Shown here: one piece after another, positions 27,439-36,398 of the stretch
Position numbering within the stretch: the stretch's first letter is position 1
Layout of the letters: each line of letters starts with the position of its first letter
Assembly: GCF_004348985.1 (NCBI RefSeq)
Contig: NZ_SMKW01000010.1
Location: forward strand, 1 to 64,000
Source of the DNA: Saccharopolyspora elongata
Lineage (GTDB): Bacteria; Actinomycetota; Actinomycetes; Mycobacteriales; Pseudonocardiaceae
Direction of reading: 5' to 3'
Length of the DNA stretch: 64,000 nt
The notes under the pieces: model-generated
The model's input: only the letters and a program-made list of their open reading frames with translations
Database searches by the model: none
Told to the model about the DNA's origin: nothing
Made by a program: the position numbers and the translations under genes

Positions 27439-28065
27439 TCAGTAGAGGCCGTTGGCGTAGGACGGGCCGTAGTAGCGCTCCAGTTCCGCCAGCGAGTCCT
27501 CCGGGCGCTCCAGGAACTTGGCGATCTGCGCGCGGGAGGCCACGGCGTCCGGCTCCCACGTTTCGGACTTCCACAGCGCGGAGCGCAGGAACGCCTTCGA
27601 GCAGTGGTGGAAGACCTCGTCGATCTCCACCACCAGCGCCAGCGTCGGGCGGTGGCCCTTGACCACCATCTCGTCGAAGAACGGCGCGTCGCGCACCAGC
27701 CGCGCGCGGCCGTTGATGCGCAGGGTGTCGCCGCGGCCGGGGATGAAGTAGATCAGGCCGACGTGCGGGTTCGACAGCACGTTGCGGAAGCCGTCGACGC
27801 GCCGGTTGCCCGGCCGGTCCGGGATGGCGATCGTCCGGTCGTCCAGCGCCAGCGTGAACCCGGCCGGGTCGCCCTTCGGCGAGACGTCGCACGTGCCGTC
27901 CGCGGCGGAGGTGGCGATCAGGCAGAACGGCGAGGCCGCGAGCCACTGCCGGTCCAGCTCGTGCAGGCCGGGGCGCGCCTTGTCCGCGACGCGCTGCAGC
28001 GGCTCGCCGACGATCTCGCGCAGTTCGTCGACCGACGTGATCTCCACCAGACCAGTGAGCTCCAT
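27439..28065 (-). CDS. PPOX-fold FMN protein (MSMEG_1061 type)
   Basis: 208 residues from ATG 28065. A split-barrel pyridoxamine-phosphate-oxidase-like protein: FCLIATSAADGTCDVSPKGDPAGF is the usual FMN-binding opening, with IPDRPGNRRVDGFRNVLSNPHVGLIYFIPG and TLRINGRARLV following. It resembles the family of about 200 residues typified by MSMEG_1061, members of which bind FMN or F420 and are thought to be oxidoreductases. Last gene of a probable four-gene operon with the diiron-type protein, its reductase and the EphD-like fusion. Confidence 0.8.
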   Translation of the reverse strand: MELTGLVEITSVDELREIVGEPLQRVADKARPGLHELDRQWLAASPFCLIATSAADGTCDVSPKGDPAGFTLALDDRTIAIPDRPGNRRVDGFRNVLSNPHVGLIYFIPGRGDTLRINGRARLVRDAPFFDEMVVKGHRPTLALVVEIDEVFHHCSKAFLRSALWKSETWEPDAVASRAQIAKFLERPEDSLAELERYYGPSYANGLY

Positions 28066-28151
28066 GGCTTCTCCATAAGATCGATCTTCCGCCTCAGACC
28101 GTACGGCACCGGGGAGCGCCGCCGAGAGTGGTTTTCGTCGCTGCGATCGGT

Positions 28152-29207
28152 TCAGAGGTCGAGCACGACCCGGCCCGTCGCGCGGGAGGTGCAGATCGCC
28201 ATCCGGTCGTCCTCGGCCCGGCCCCGGCGGTGGACCTCCCCGGCGAGGACCCGGACGTGGCAGGTGCCGCAGAAGCCCTGGCGGCAGGAGTAGGGCACCT
28301 GCGGCAGGACCTCGCCGATCACGTCCAGCGCCGACCGGTCCGCGGGCACCTCGACGGTCTCGCCGGTGCGGGCCAGCTCGACGGTGAACGGGCGGCCGTC
28401 GACGATCGGCGGCGCCGAGAACCGCTCCCAGTGCAGCGAATCCGCCGCGCTGCCGGGCAGATCGACCCGCACGCCGGTGATCATCGGGATCGGCCCGCAG
28501 CAGTACACCGCCGCGTCGGGCGGGCAGTGCTCCAGCAGTTCCGCGCCGGAGGCCGGGATGCCGAACTCGGTGTCCGGCCGGATCCAGACGCGCGCCGGGT
28601 CCAGCGCCGTCAGCTCGCCGAGGAACGGCATCGACTCGCGCGACCGTCCGGTGTAGACCAGCCGCCAGTCCGCGCCGCGCGCCGCGGCGGTGCGGACCAT
28701 CGGCAGGATCGGCGTGATGCCGATGCCGCCCGCGATGAACAGGTAGCGCGGCGCAGTGACGAACGGGAACGCGTTGCGCGGCCCACGCGCGACGATCCGG
28801 CTGCCGGAGCGGATCTCGTCGTGGATCTCGCGCGATACGCCGCCGTCGGCCAGCCGCCGGACCGCGATCCGGTAGTGCCCGCGTTCGCCGGGATCCCCGC
28901 ACAGCGAGTACTGCCGCTTGCGGCCGGAGGGCAGCACGACGTCGAGGTGCGCGCCGGGCTGCCAGGTCGGCAGCGGCGCGCCGCTCGGGCTCGTCAGCCG
29001 CAGGCTGATCACCTCGTCCGCTTCGGCGCGCACCTCCGACACCAGCAGCGGGATGTCGCGGTCCACCGGCCGGACCGGCGGGTGGTCACGGCGGTCGTTG
29101 CGGTGCAGCCATTCCACGGCGGTGGTCAGCTTGTCGAGCGCCCAGAGGAACCGGTCCGGGCCCGCGTGGGTGAGCGCCGGCGGCACGGCGCGATCGACCT
29201 CGGCCAT
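28152..29207 (-). CDS. Ferredoxin reductase-type oxidoreductase with C-terminal [2Fe-2S]
   Basis: 351 residues. The FAD domain has RQYSLCGD, the NAD domain GGIGITPILPMV, and a C-terminal plant-type ferredoxin has CRQGFCGTC plus a later Cys. This is the order of phthalate-dioxygenase reductase and VanB. The ATG overlaps the stop of the diiron-type gene by one base (TGATG), so the two proteins are made together. It most likely supplies electrons from NAD(P)H to that oxygenase-like partner. Reductases of this kind normally serve a single oxygenase. Confidence 0.88.
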   Translation of the reverse strand: MAEVDRAVPPALTHAGPDRFLWALDKLTTAVEWLHRNDRRDHPPVRPVDRDIPLLVSEVRAEADEVISLRLTSPSGAPLPTWQPGAHLDVVLPSGRKRQYSLCGDPGERGHYRIAVRRLADGGVSREIHDEIRSGSRIVARGPRNAFPFVTAPRYLFIAGGIGITPILPMVRTAAARGADWRLVYTGRSRESMPFLGELTALDPARVWIRPDTEFGIPASGAELLEHCPPDAAVYCCGPIPMITGVRVDLPGSAADSLHWERFSAPPIVDGRPFTVELARTGETVEVPADRSALDVIGEVLPQVPYSCRQGFCGTCHVRVLAGEVHRRGRAEDDRMAICTSRATGRVVLDL

Positions 29208-30088
29208 CAGTGCTCGGCCGCCTGCGCGGCGGGCGACTTCGCCAGGTACGCCACCGCCTGGCTGGTCGAACCGTGCTGCGACGGGTGGTAGGAACGGCGG
29301 AAGTAGGGCGGGATCGCCTTCAGCATCTGCCAGTAGCCGGGCGTCAGCCCGAGGCGCCCGGTGCGCAACATGTCGCGGAAGCGCGGCTTGCGGCGGCCGC
29401 GCAGCACCGGGTCGTGCGCCATCAGGTAGCGGACACCTCGCGCCCACAGGATGGCCAGCACCGTGATCGCGATCGCCATCGTCCGGCAGCGTTGCAGGTA
29501 GCCGCCGTCGACGTGCATGTAGAGGTCGTAGGCGACCGACCGGTGCTCGACCTCCTCGGCACCGTGCCAGCGCAGCAGGTCGAGCATCGTCGGGTCGGCG
29601 CCTGCGGCGTCGAGCTCCGCCGCGTCCAGCACCCACTGGCCGAGGAACGCCGTGTAGTGCTCGATCGCCGCGATCATCGCCAGCCGCTGCACCAGCCACG
29701 ACTCGGCGCGCTTGCCGGTGTGCGGCCGGTCGCCGAGGATCTTGCGGAACATCCAGCCGACCTGCGCGACGTAGGGCCGGGTGTCCAGGCCGTGCGCGTC
29801 GAAGTGGTCCAGCACGCCCTGGTGCGACTCGGCGTGCATCGCCTCCTGGCCGACGAAGCCGCGGACGTCCTCCAGCAGCCGGTCGTCCTTGATCAGCGGC
29901 ATCGCCTGCTTGAAGACCTCCACGAACCAGCGCTCGCCCTCCGGCAGCACCAGGTGCAGGAAGTTGATCATGTGGGTGGCGAACGGCTCACCGGGAATCC
30001 AGTGCATCGGCAGCTGGGCCCAGTCGAAGGCGACATCGCGGGCCTGCAACGCGACGCGGTCCGGCTCCCCTGGATCGATCTGCGACAT
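29207..30088 (-). CDS. PF10118-type protein with a diiron-oxygenase ligand set
   Basis: 293 residues, annotated in databases as a predicted metal-dependent hydrolase (PF10118). Its conserved residues look like a ferritin-like diiron centre instead: Glu52, Glu82-x-x-His85 (QEAMHAESH), Glu143 (AIEHY) and Glu179-x-x-His182 (GAEEVEHRSVAYD). That is four Glu and two His spaced over four long helices, as in desaturases and small diiron monooxygenases. The one-base overlap with a [2Fe-2S] reductase supports an oxygenase role. A probable membrane-associated helix (AIAITVLAILWARGV) suggests a lipid substrate. GAGGAGG ribosome binding site. Confidence 0.75.
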   Translation of the reverse strand: MSQIDPGEPDRVALQARDVAFDWAQLPMHWIPGEPFATHMINFLHLVLPEGERWFVEVFKQAMPLIKDDRLLEDVRGFVGQEAMHAESHQGVLDHFDAHGLDTRPYVAQVGWMFRKILGDRPHTGKRAESWLVQRLAMIAAIEHYTAFLGQWVLDAAELDAAGADPTMLDLLRWHGAEEVEHRSVAYDLYMHVDGGYLQRCRTMAIAITVLAILWARGVRYLMAHDPVLRGRRKPRFRDMLRTGRLGLTPGYWQMLKAIPPYFRRSYHPSQHGSTSQAVAYLAKSPAAQAAEH

Positions 30089-30104
30089 CTCCGGCCTCCT
30101 CGAA

Positions 30105-31874
30105 TCAGCGGGGCGTCAGGTCGGCCCGGGCCGCCGCGCGCAGCAGCCCGGGGGTCAGGCGGGACAGCACCAGGCCGACCTTGGCTTCGGCGGTGATCGG
30201 CGCGACCGCGGCGTCGCGCCGGACCGCGCGCAAGATCTCCGCGGCGGCTCGCTCGGGAGTGAAGTTCCGCCGCTGGTAGAGCTGCTTGGCCGCGCGGCGG
30301 AGCCGGTCCTGCTCGGCGTCGGCGACGCCGACGAACCGGGTGCTGCCGGTGATCCCGGTGTTGATCAGCCCGGGGCAGATCGCGGTCACCTTGATCCCGT
30401 CGGCGGCCAGCTCGGCGCGCAGGCATTCGCTGAGCGCCAGCACCGCCGCCTTCGTGGTGCTGTAGGCCGGGAGCAGCTTCGACGGCAGGTACGCGGCGGC
30501 GGAGGCGACGTTGACGATCCGCCCGCCCTCGCCGCGGTCGATCATCTGCCCGGCGAACAGCCGGCAACCGTGGATGACGCCCCACAGGTTGATGTCGATG
30601 ACACGTTCCCAGTCCGCCACCTCGGTGTCCACGAAGGACCCGGCGACGCCGATGCCCGCATTGTTCACCACCACGTCCGGGGTGCCGAGTTCGGCGTGCA
30701 CGTGCTCGGCGAAGCTCTCCATGCCCGCCTGGTCGGCCACGTCGACGCGGTAGGAGGTGGCGCCCGCGCCGGTGCGCGCGACCAGCTCCGCGGTGGCCTT
30801 GGCGGCGGCCTCGTCGATGTCGGCGGTGACCACGTGCGCGCCTTGCGCGGCGAAGGCCAGCGCCGTCGCCCGGCCGATCCCGCCGCCCGCGCCGGTGATC
30901 ACCACCAGCCGGTCCTGGAAGTGGTGGCGCCCCGGGCGGATCCGGGCGGCCCGCAGGGCTCGCGGCTCCGCGCCGCCTTCGACGTGGTCGACGAGTTCCG
31001 CGGCGCACCGCGCGACGAGCTCCGGCCGGCTTCGCGGCAGCCAGTGGCCGCCCGGCAGCCGGCGCACCCGCAGGTTCGGCACCCACGGCGCGATTCCGGT
31101 CTGCAGGGGTGTCGACACGAACGGATCGCCACCGGGCGCGAGGACCTGCACCGGGATCTCGGCGCGGCGCTCCCCCGGTTTGCCCAGCCGGGACCGCATG
31201 TTCGCCCGGTACAGCTGCAAGCCGTGCAGGCCGTCGGACAGCGCGGGGCGCGTCGGGTTCGCCGCCGTGCGGGGATCGAGCCGCTCCAGCGCACCGATCA
31301 GCTTGGGCAGCGCCCCGGTCCGCCACGCCAGCTCGGGCAGGACCGGGAGCTGGAAGAAGCCGATGTAGCCGGAGAAGATCAGCTGCGCGACCAGGTCGCG
31401 CAGCCCGCGCGGCGTGGGCCGGTGCAGCTTGGCCCGCATCCAGCGGCCCACGTGGTCCAGGCAGGGCCCGGAGATCGACGTGAACGAGGCGAACCGGTGG
31501 GCCAGCCGCGGATCGGTGACCGCATGCCAGGCCTGGACCGAGCCCCAGTCGTGGGCCAGCAGGTGCACCGGCCGGTCCGGGCTCACCGCGTCGGCGACGC
31601 GGCGCAGGTCGTCGGCGAGCCGGTCCAGCAGGTAGGCGTCGGTGCCGCGGGGCTTGTCGGACTCCCCCGCCCCGCGCACGTCGTAGGTGACCACCCGGTA
31701 CCGCTTGGACAGCGCCGCCACCGCGCCGTCCCAGATCGAGCGGTCGTCGGGGTAGCCGTGCACCGCGAGCAGCGTCGGGGCGGCCGGGTCGCCGTGCTCC
31801 CGCACGGCCAACCGCAGCCCATCGCCGGTGTCGATCCACCTGCCGGAATCCGCTTCGCGCGGCGTGCGAGCCAT
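30105..31874 (-). CDS. ephD: EphD-like epoxide hydrolase/short-chain dehydrogenase fusion
   Basis: 589 residues from ATG 31874. ATG 31913 is an alternative with no better ribosome site. The N-terminal 290 residues form an epoxide-hydrolase-type alpha/beta hydrolase (HGYPDD oxyanion loop, nucleophile Asp in LLAHDWGSVQ). From about residue 305 an SDR domain begins (VVITGAGGGIGRATA, NNAG, catalytic YSTTK). The same fusion is known as EphD in Mycobacterium tuberculosis, where it acts on mycolate-type epoxides. First gene of the putative operon with the diiron protein and reductase, with a 16-base gap. Confidence 0.82.
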   Translation of the reverse strand: MARTPREADSGRWIDTGDGLRLAVREHGDPAAPTLLAVHGYPDDRSIWDGAVAALSKRYRVVTYDVRGAGESDKPRGTDAYLLDRLADDLRRVADAVSPDRPVHLLAHDWGSVQAWHAVTDPRLAHRFASFTSISGPCLDHVGRWMRAKLHRPTPRGLRDLVAQLIFSGYIGFFQLPVLPELAWRTGALPKLIGALERLDPRTAANPTRPALSDGLHGLQLYRANMRSRLGKPGERRAEIPVQVLAPGGDPFVSTPLQTGIAPWVPNLRVRRLPGGHWLPRSRPELVARCAAELVDHVEGGAEPRALRAARIRPGRHHFQDRLVVITGAGGGIGRATALAFAAQGAHVVTADIDEAAAKATAELVARTGAGATSYRVDVADQAGMESFAEHVHAELGTPDVVVNNAGIGVAGSFVDTEVADWERVIDINLWGVIHGCRLFAGQMIDRGEGGRIVNVASAAAYLPSKLLPAYSTTKAAVLALSECLRAELAADGIKVTAICPGLINTGITGSTRFVGVADAEQDRLRRAAKQLYQRRNFTPERAAAEILRAVRRDAAVAPITAEAKVGLVLSRLTPGLLRAAARADLTPR

Positions 31875-31942
31875 ACCCCGCAGAGTACAGACCTTGTCAA
31901 CAGTCATTGTCACAGTCGACTTGTTCCGGCGCTCGGCCGGCG

Positions 31943-31966
31943 CGCCGATTTCGCGCGAAATCGGCG
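31943..31966. repeat. Perfect 24-base palindrome 1
   Basis: Centred at 31954.5 on the core GATTTCGCGCGAAATC. It lies in the 232-base divergent region between ephD and selA. The core is repeated exactly 42 bases further on. Confidence 0.85.
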
Positions 31967-31981
31967 TTCCCCACGCCTACC

Positions 31982-32011
31982 GGTTGGCGATTTCGCGCGA
32001 AATCGCCAACC
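31982..32011. repeat. Perfect 30-base palindrome 2
   Basis: Centred at 31996.5 on the same 16-base core GATTTCGCGCGAAATC, extended by seven pairs on each side. The two palindromes are separated by 15 bases and could extrude as twin hairpins. Confidence 0.85.
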
Positions 32012-32106
32012 CGCGCCCCCGGCGGCTTCGCCGCGTCCAGGGCAGAAGTCCGGACGTGCCTCATTTCCGCACAGCCGCATCCGAAACAGGCTCTATAGTC
32101 CGGGGC

Positions 32107-33396
32107 ATGGTCGATCCGCGGCAGCTGGTGCCGGGCACCGACCGGGTGCTGGCCGATCCCGAGGTGGCCGCTGCGGAAGGGCGGCTGGGCCACCGGCTGG
32201 TCAAGCAGGCCGTGCACGCGGCGCAGGAACGCGCCCGCAGCGGCGAGATCGCGCCCGACCGGGTCGTCGCGGAAACCCTTGCCGCGCTACCGGAATCCGC
32301 GTCGAGCATCCGGCCGGTGCTCAACGCGACCGGCGTCCTGCTGCACACCAACCTCGGCCGCGCGCCGCTGTCGGACGCGGCGATCCACGCCCTGCAACAG
32401 GCCGCCGGGACCACGGACGTCGAACTCGACCTGCACACCGGCCGGCGCGGCCCGCGCGGCGCGGCCGCCATCGCCGCGCTGCTGGCAGCCGTGCCGCGCG
32501 CCGAAGCCGCGCACGTGGTCAACAACGGCGCCGCAGCGGTCGCCCTGACCGCGACCGCGCTCGCGCAGGGCCGCGAAATCGTGTTGGCACGCGGCGAAAT
32601 GGTCGAGATCGGCGACGGGTTCCGCATCCCCGAACTGCTCACCGCCACCGGAGCCCGGCTGCGCGAGGTCGGCACCACCAACCGGGTCCGGCTCGACGAC
32701 TACCGAGCGGCGCTCGGAGCGGACACCGGCTTCGTCCTCAAGGTGCACCCGTCGAACTTCGTGATCACCGGTTTCACCTCGTCCGTGCCGGTGGCCGCGC
32801 TGCGCGAACTCGGGGTGCCCGTGGTCGCCGACATCGGGTCGGGCTTGCTGCACCCGCATCCCGCCCTGCCGCGGGAACCCGATGCGACCACGGCGCTTTC
32901 CGACGGCGCGGATCTGGTCATCGCCAGCGGCGACAAGCTCCTCGGCGGCCCGCAGGCCGGACTACTGCTGGGCGGGGCCGAGATCGTGCACCGCCTCCGG
33001 CGGCATCCGCTGGCGCGTGCGCTGCGCGTCGACAAGCTCACCCTCGCCGCGCTGGAGGCCACCGTCCGGGGTCCGAGCACGCCGACAGCGCAGCGGCTCC
33101 GGCAGGACCGAGCCGACCTGTTGCGCCGGGCCGAACGGCTCGCGGATCTGCTGAGCGCCGCCGGTGTCCCGGCCTCGGCTCAGCACAGCGAGGCGACCGT
33201 CGGCGGCGGCGGAGCCCCCGGCGTCACGCTGCCCAGCGCGGCCGTCGCTCTCCCCGATCGCTTCGCGAAACTCCTGCGCGAAGGACACCCTCCCGTCCTC
33301 GCCCGCATCGAACGCGACCACTGCCTGCTCGACCTGGCCGCGCTGGCCCCCGAACACGACGAACCGCTGCATCGCGCGGTGCTGGCGGTGGCCTGA
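32107..33396 (+). CDS. selA: L-seryl-tRNA(Sec) selenium transferase
   Basis: 429 residues. A PLP enzyme that converts Ser-tRNA(Sec) to Sec-tRNA(Sec) with selenophosphate. The PLP lysine is Lys277 in IASGDKLLGGPQAG. NATGVLLHTNLGRAPLS (73-89), VVNNGAAAV and RGEMVEIGDGFRIPE are SelA signatures. The stop overlaps the selB start (TGATG). It serves the selenoprotein formate dehydrogenase encoded upstream. The tRNA(Sec) gene and selD are not visible in this window. Confidence 0.95.
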   Translation: MVDPRQLVPGTDRVLADPEVAAAEGRLGHRLVKQAVHAAQERARSGEIAPDRVVAETLAALPESASSIRPVLNATGVLLHTNLGRAPLSDAAIHALQQAAGTTDVELDLHTGRRGPRGAAAIAALLAAVPRAEAAHVVNNGAAAVALTATALAQGREIVLARGEMVEIGDGFRIPELLTATGARLREVGTTNRVRLDDYRAALGADTGFVLKVHPSNFVITGFTSSVPVAALRELGVPVVADIGSGLLHPHPALPREPDATTALSDGADLVIASGDKLLGGPQAGLLLGGAEIVHRLRRHPLARALRVDKLTLAALEATVRGPSTPTAQRLRQDRADLLRRAERLADLLSAAGVPASAQHSEATVGGGGAPGVTLPSAAVALPDRFAKLLREGHPPVLARIERDHCLLDLAALAPEHDEPLHRAVLAVA

Positions 33397-35216
33397 TGCA
33401 CGTCATCGCCACCGCAGGGCACGTGGACCACGGCAAGTCCACGCTGATCCGCGAGCTGACGGGGATGGAGCCGGACCGGTGGGCGGAGGAGCGCCGCCGG
33501 GGCCTGACGATCGACCTCGGGTTCGCGTGGACCCGGCTGCCGGACGGCTGCACCGCGGCCTTCGTCGATGTGCCCGGCCACGAGCGGTTCGTGCCGAACA
33601 TGCTGGCCGGGGTCGGGCCGGTGCCCGCGGTGCTGTTCGTCGTCGCCGCCGACGAGGGCTGGATGCCGCAGTCCGGCGAGCACCTGGACGCCCTGACCGC
33701 GCTCGGCGTCCGGCACGGCCTGCTCGCCGTCACCCGCTGCGACCTGGCCGATCCCGGCCCAGCCACCGAGCAGGCCCGCGAACGGCTGCGCGGCACGTCG
33801 CTCGCCGGCATCCCCGCCGTGCACGTCAGCGGCCGCACTGGTGCCGGTCTGGGCGAGCTGCGGCACCAGCTCGACGAGCTCGTCCACCGGCTCCCCGCGG
33901 CCGACCCGGATGCCGATGTGCGGCTCTGGGTGGACCGCGCGTTCACCATCCGCGGCGCCGGAACGGTCGTGACCGGCACCCTCCCGGCGGGAACCCTCCG
34001 CGAAGATGCCCGGCTCCGGCTGCATCCCGCCGGTGTGGAAGCGACGGTCCGGGGCCTGCAGGCGCTCGGCTCATCCGAACACCAGGTCGGCGCCGTCGCG
34101 CGAGTGGCGGTCAACCTCCGCGGCGTGAACCTCGACCAGGTGCGGCGCGGCGACGCGCTGCTGACCCCGGACCGGTGGCTGACAACCGACGTCCTCGACG
34201 TCCGGCTCCACCGGGCGGCCTCGCCTGCTTCCGCCGGCACCGGAGCGGAACCACGTCTCCCCCGCGACCTGGTGCTGCACATCGGCGCGGCGGCGGTCGG
34301 GGCTCGCGTCCGGCCGCTCGGCCATGACACGGCGCGGCTGACGTTGCGGACCCCGCTGCCCCTCCGCATCGGCGACCGCGCCCTGCTGCGCGATCCGGGA
34401 AACCGGTGCATCTGCGGCGGACTCGTGGTGCTCGACGTCCGCCCGCCGCGGTTGACCAGGCGCGGAGCGGCCCGCGCGCGGGCGGCCGAACTGGACACCA
34501 TGGACGGCCGCCCGGACGGCGCGGCCGAGCTACGACGCCGCCGCCTGGCCCGCGCCGACGATCTGCGCGCGATGGGCACCACCCCGCCCGGTCCCGGGCC
34601 TTGGCTGCTGGACGAGGAGCACCGCGACGAACTCGCCAGCCGCCTCGACGGCCTGCTGGCACGGCACCACGAGACGCACCCGCTGGACGACGGCATGCCC
34701 GCCGAAGCCGCCCGCCGCGCCCTCGACCTGCCCGATCCGGACCTGTTGCCCCCGATCGCCCGAGCAGCCGGGATCGCTCTGCGCGAAGGGCGATTGCACA
34801 AGGGCCGGAGCCGGTTGCCCGAGCACGTGCAGCGCGCGGTGGAGACGATCCGGAGCGCGCTCGTCGACCACCCGTTCCAAGCCCCGACCGCCGGCGAACT
34901 CTCTGAACTGGGCCTCGGCGAGAAGGAACTCGCCGCAGCGGCGCACGCCGGCGCACTACTGCGCCTGGCTCCCGGCCTGGTGCTCCTGCCGGGCGCCGAC
35001 GAGGCCGCCGTGGCACGGCTGGCGCGGCTACCCGAGCCGTTCACGCTCAGCCAGGCCAGGCAGGCGCTGGACACATCGCGCCGCGTTGCGGTTCCCTTGC
35101 TGGAACTGCTCGCTCGCCGCGGCCGGACGCAACGGCAGGCCGACGGCACCCACCGCGTTGTTTCCCCACCCCCGGCCCCGGGAAATACCGAGGGCAACCC
35201 GACGCCACGGCGATGA
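33396..35216 (+). CDS. selB: Selenocysteine-specific elongation factor
   Basis: 606 residues. The GTPase domain has GHVDHGKS (8-15), the DVPGHE G3 motif and TRCD G4 motif. It is followed by EF-Tu-like beta-barrel domains (GAGTVVTGTLPAGTL) and winged-helix repeats from about residue 440 (HPFQAPTAGELSELGLGEKELAA), which bind the SECIS hairpin. It brings Sec-tRNA to the ribosome at the fdh TGA codon. Coupled to selA by a one-base TGATG overlap. Confidence 0.95.
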   Translation: MHVIATAGHVDHGKSTLIRELTGMEPDRWAEERRRGLTIDLGFAWTRLPDGCTAAFVDVPGHERFVPNMLAGVGPVPAVLFVVAADEGWMPQSGEHLDALTALGVRHGLLAVTRCDLADPGPATEQARERLRGTSLAGIPAVHVSGRTGAGLGELRHQLDELVHRLPAADPDADVRLWVDRAFTIRGAGTVVTGTLPAGTLREDARLRLHPAGVEATVRGLQALGSSEHQVGAVARVAVNLRGVNLDQVRRGDALLTPDRWLTTDVLDVRLHRAASPASAGTGAEPRLPRDLVLHIGAAAVGARVRPLGHDTARLTLRTPLPLRIGDRALLRDPGNRCICGGLVVLDVRPPRLTRRGAARARAAELDTMDGRPDGAAELRRRRLARADDLRAMGTTPPGPGPWLLDEEHRDELASRLDGLLARHHETHPLDDGMPAEAARRALDLPDPDLLPPIARAAGIALREGRLHKGRSRLPEHVQRAVETIRSALVDHPFQAPTAGELSELGLGEKELAAAAHAGALLRLAPGLVLLPGADEAAVARLARLPEPFTLSQARQALDTSRRVAVPLLELLARRGRTQRQADGTHRVVSPPPAPGNTEGNPTPRR

Positions 35217-35297
35217 GCAGGACTTCTGCGATCTTGCGCCCATCACCGCATGGTGAACACCGGCGGCGCTCGGGCGCCGGGGCGATGGGAGGCAACC

Positions 35298-36263
35298 ATG
35301 CCGCGGAAGATCTGGACCGGCTCCATCAACTTCGGCCTCGTCACCATCCCGGTCGGGCTCTACGCCGCGACCGAGGACCACACCATCCAGTTCCACCAGT
35401 ACGAGCGGGGGACCGCCGACCGGATCCGCTACAAGCGCGTCAACGAGCGGACCGGCGAGGAAGTCGGCTTCAACGACATCGTCAAGGGCCGCGAGTTCGA
35501 CGGCGGGGTCATCACCGTGGAGCAGTCCGAACTCGACGAGATCGCCCCCGGTCGCTCCCGCACCATCGATATCACCACGTTCGTCGACCTCACCGAGATC
35601 GACCCGGTGCACTTCCAGAAGACCTACTGGCTGGCCCCCAACAGCAAGGAGCACTACCGGCCGTACAACCTGCTGCGCCGGGCGATGCACGAGACCAGCC
35701 AGGCCGGGATCGCGACCTTCGTGCTGCGCGGCAAGCAGTACCTCACCGCGGTGCGCGCCGACGACACCGTGCTGGCGCTGAACACCCTCTTCTTCGCCGA
35801 CGAGGTCCGCGACCCGGGCGAGCTGATCGGCGACGAGGGCGAGCAGGCGAAACCGTCGGAGAAGGAACTGCAGATGGCGACCACGATCATCGAGTCGATG
35901 AGCGGGCCGTGGGAACCGGAGCAGTACGAGGACACCTACACCGCGAAGGTCGAGGAGCTGCTGGCGGAGAAGGCGCACGGCGGCGAGGTGACGGCGGCGG
36001 AGGAGCCGCCGAAGCCGACGGATGTCATCGACCTCACCGAGGCATTGCGGCGCAGCGTCGACGAGGCCCGGAAGGGCCGCAAGCCCGCGCGGGCGGAGGA
36101 GGACCTGTCGGAGCTGAACAAGGCCGAGCTCGACGACCGGGCGAAGCAGCTGGGCATCAAGGGCCGCTCCAAGATGAAGCGCGCCGAACTCGAAGAGGCG
36201 GTGGCCGCGGCCACCCGGAAACCCACCGGCACCGAAGGACGCCGTTCCCGCAAGGCCTCCTGA
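35298..36263 (+). CDS. ku: Ku end-binding protein with SAP-like tail
   Basis: 321 residues from ATG 35298, preceded by GGGAGG. The Ku core opens with IWTGSINFGLVTIPVGLYAAT and includes FVDLTEIDPVHFQKTYWLAP and YNLLRRAMHETSQAGIATFVLR. It forms a homodimeric ring on DNA ends for non-homologous joining with LigD, which is not in the window. After residue 255 a SAP/Rho_N-like helical tail (ELNKAELDDRAKQLGIKGRSKM) provides extra DNA binding. Its GIKGRSKM motif recurs in the small protein at 48763. Confidence 0.93.
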   Translation: MPRKIWTGSINFGLVTIPVGLYAATEDHTIQFHQYERGTADRIRYKRVNERTGEEVGFNDIVKGREFDGGVITVEQSELDEIAPGRSRTIDITTFVDLTEIDPVHFQKTYWLAPNSKEHYRPYNLLRRAMHETSQAGIATFVLRGKQYLTAVRADDTVLALNTLFFADEVRDPGELIGDEGEQAKPSEKELQMATTIIESMSGPWEPEQYEDTYTAKVEELLAEKAHGGEVTAAEEPPKPTDVIDLTEALRRSVDEARKGRKPARAEEDLSELNKAELDDRAKQLGIKGRSKMKRAELEEAVAAATRKPTGTEGRRSRKAS

Positions 36264-36398
36264 CCACAGTGGACGATCCGTCGAGGAGGTCCGCTTCGAG
36301 TTGCCCGGCCCTGGGGCGCCGCTGAAACTCGTGCCGGTGACCGCCCCGCCCGAGCGCGAAGCGGGGCGACGCGGATTCGGCAGCGGAAGGGCTGGGAC

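Noticed and set aside
29781-35216. 1,811-codon + strand frame
   Set aside because: It opposes the diiron protein and ephD, then runs in frame into selB. Only the selB part from 33396 is real; the upstream part lacks protein-like composition.
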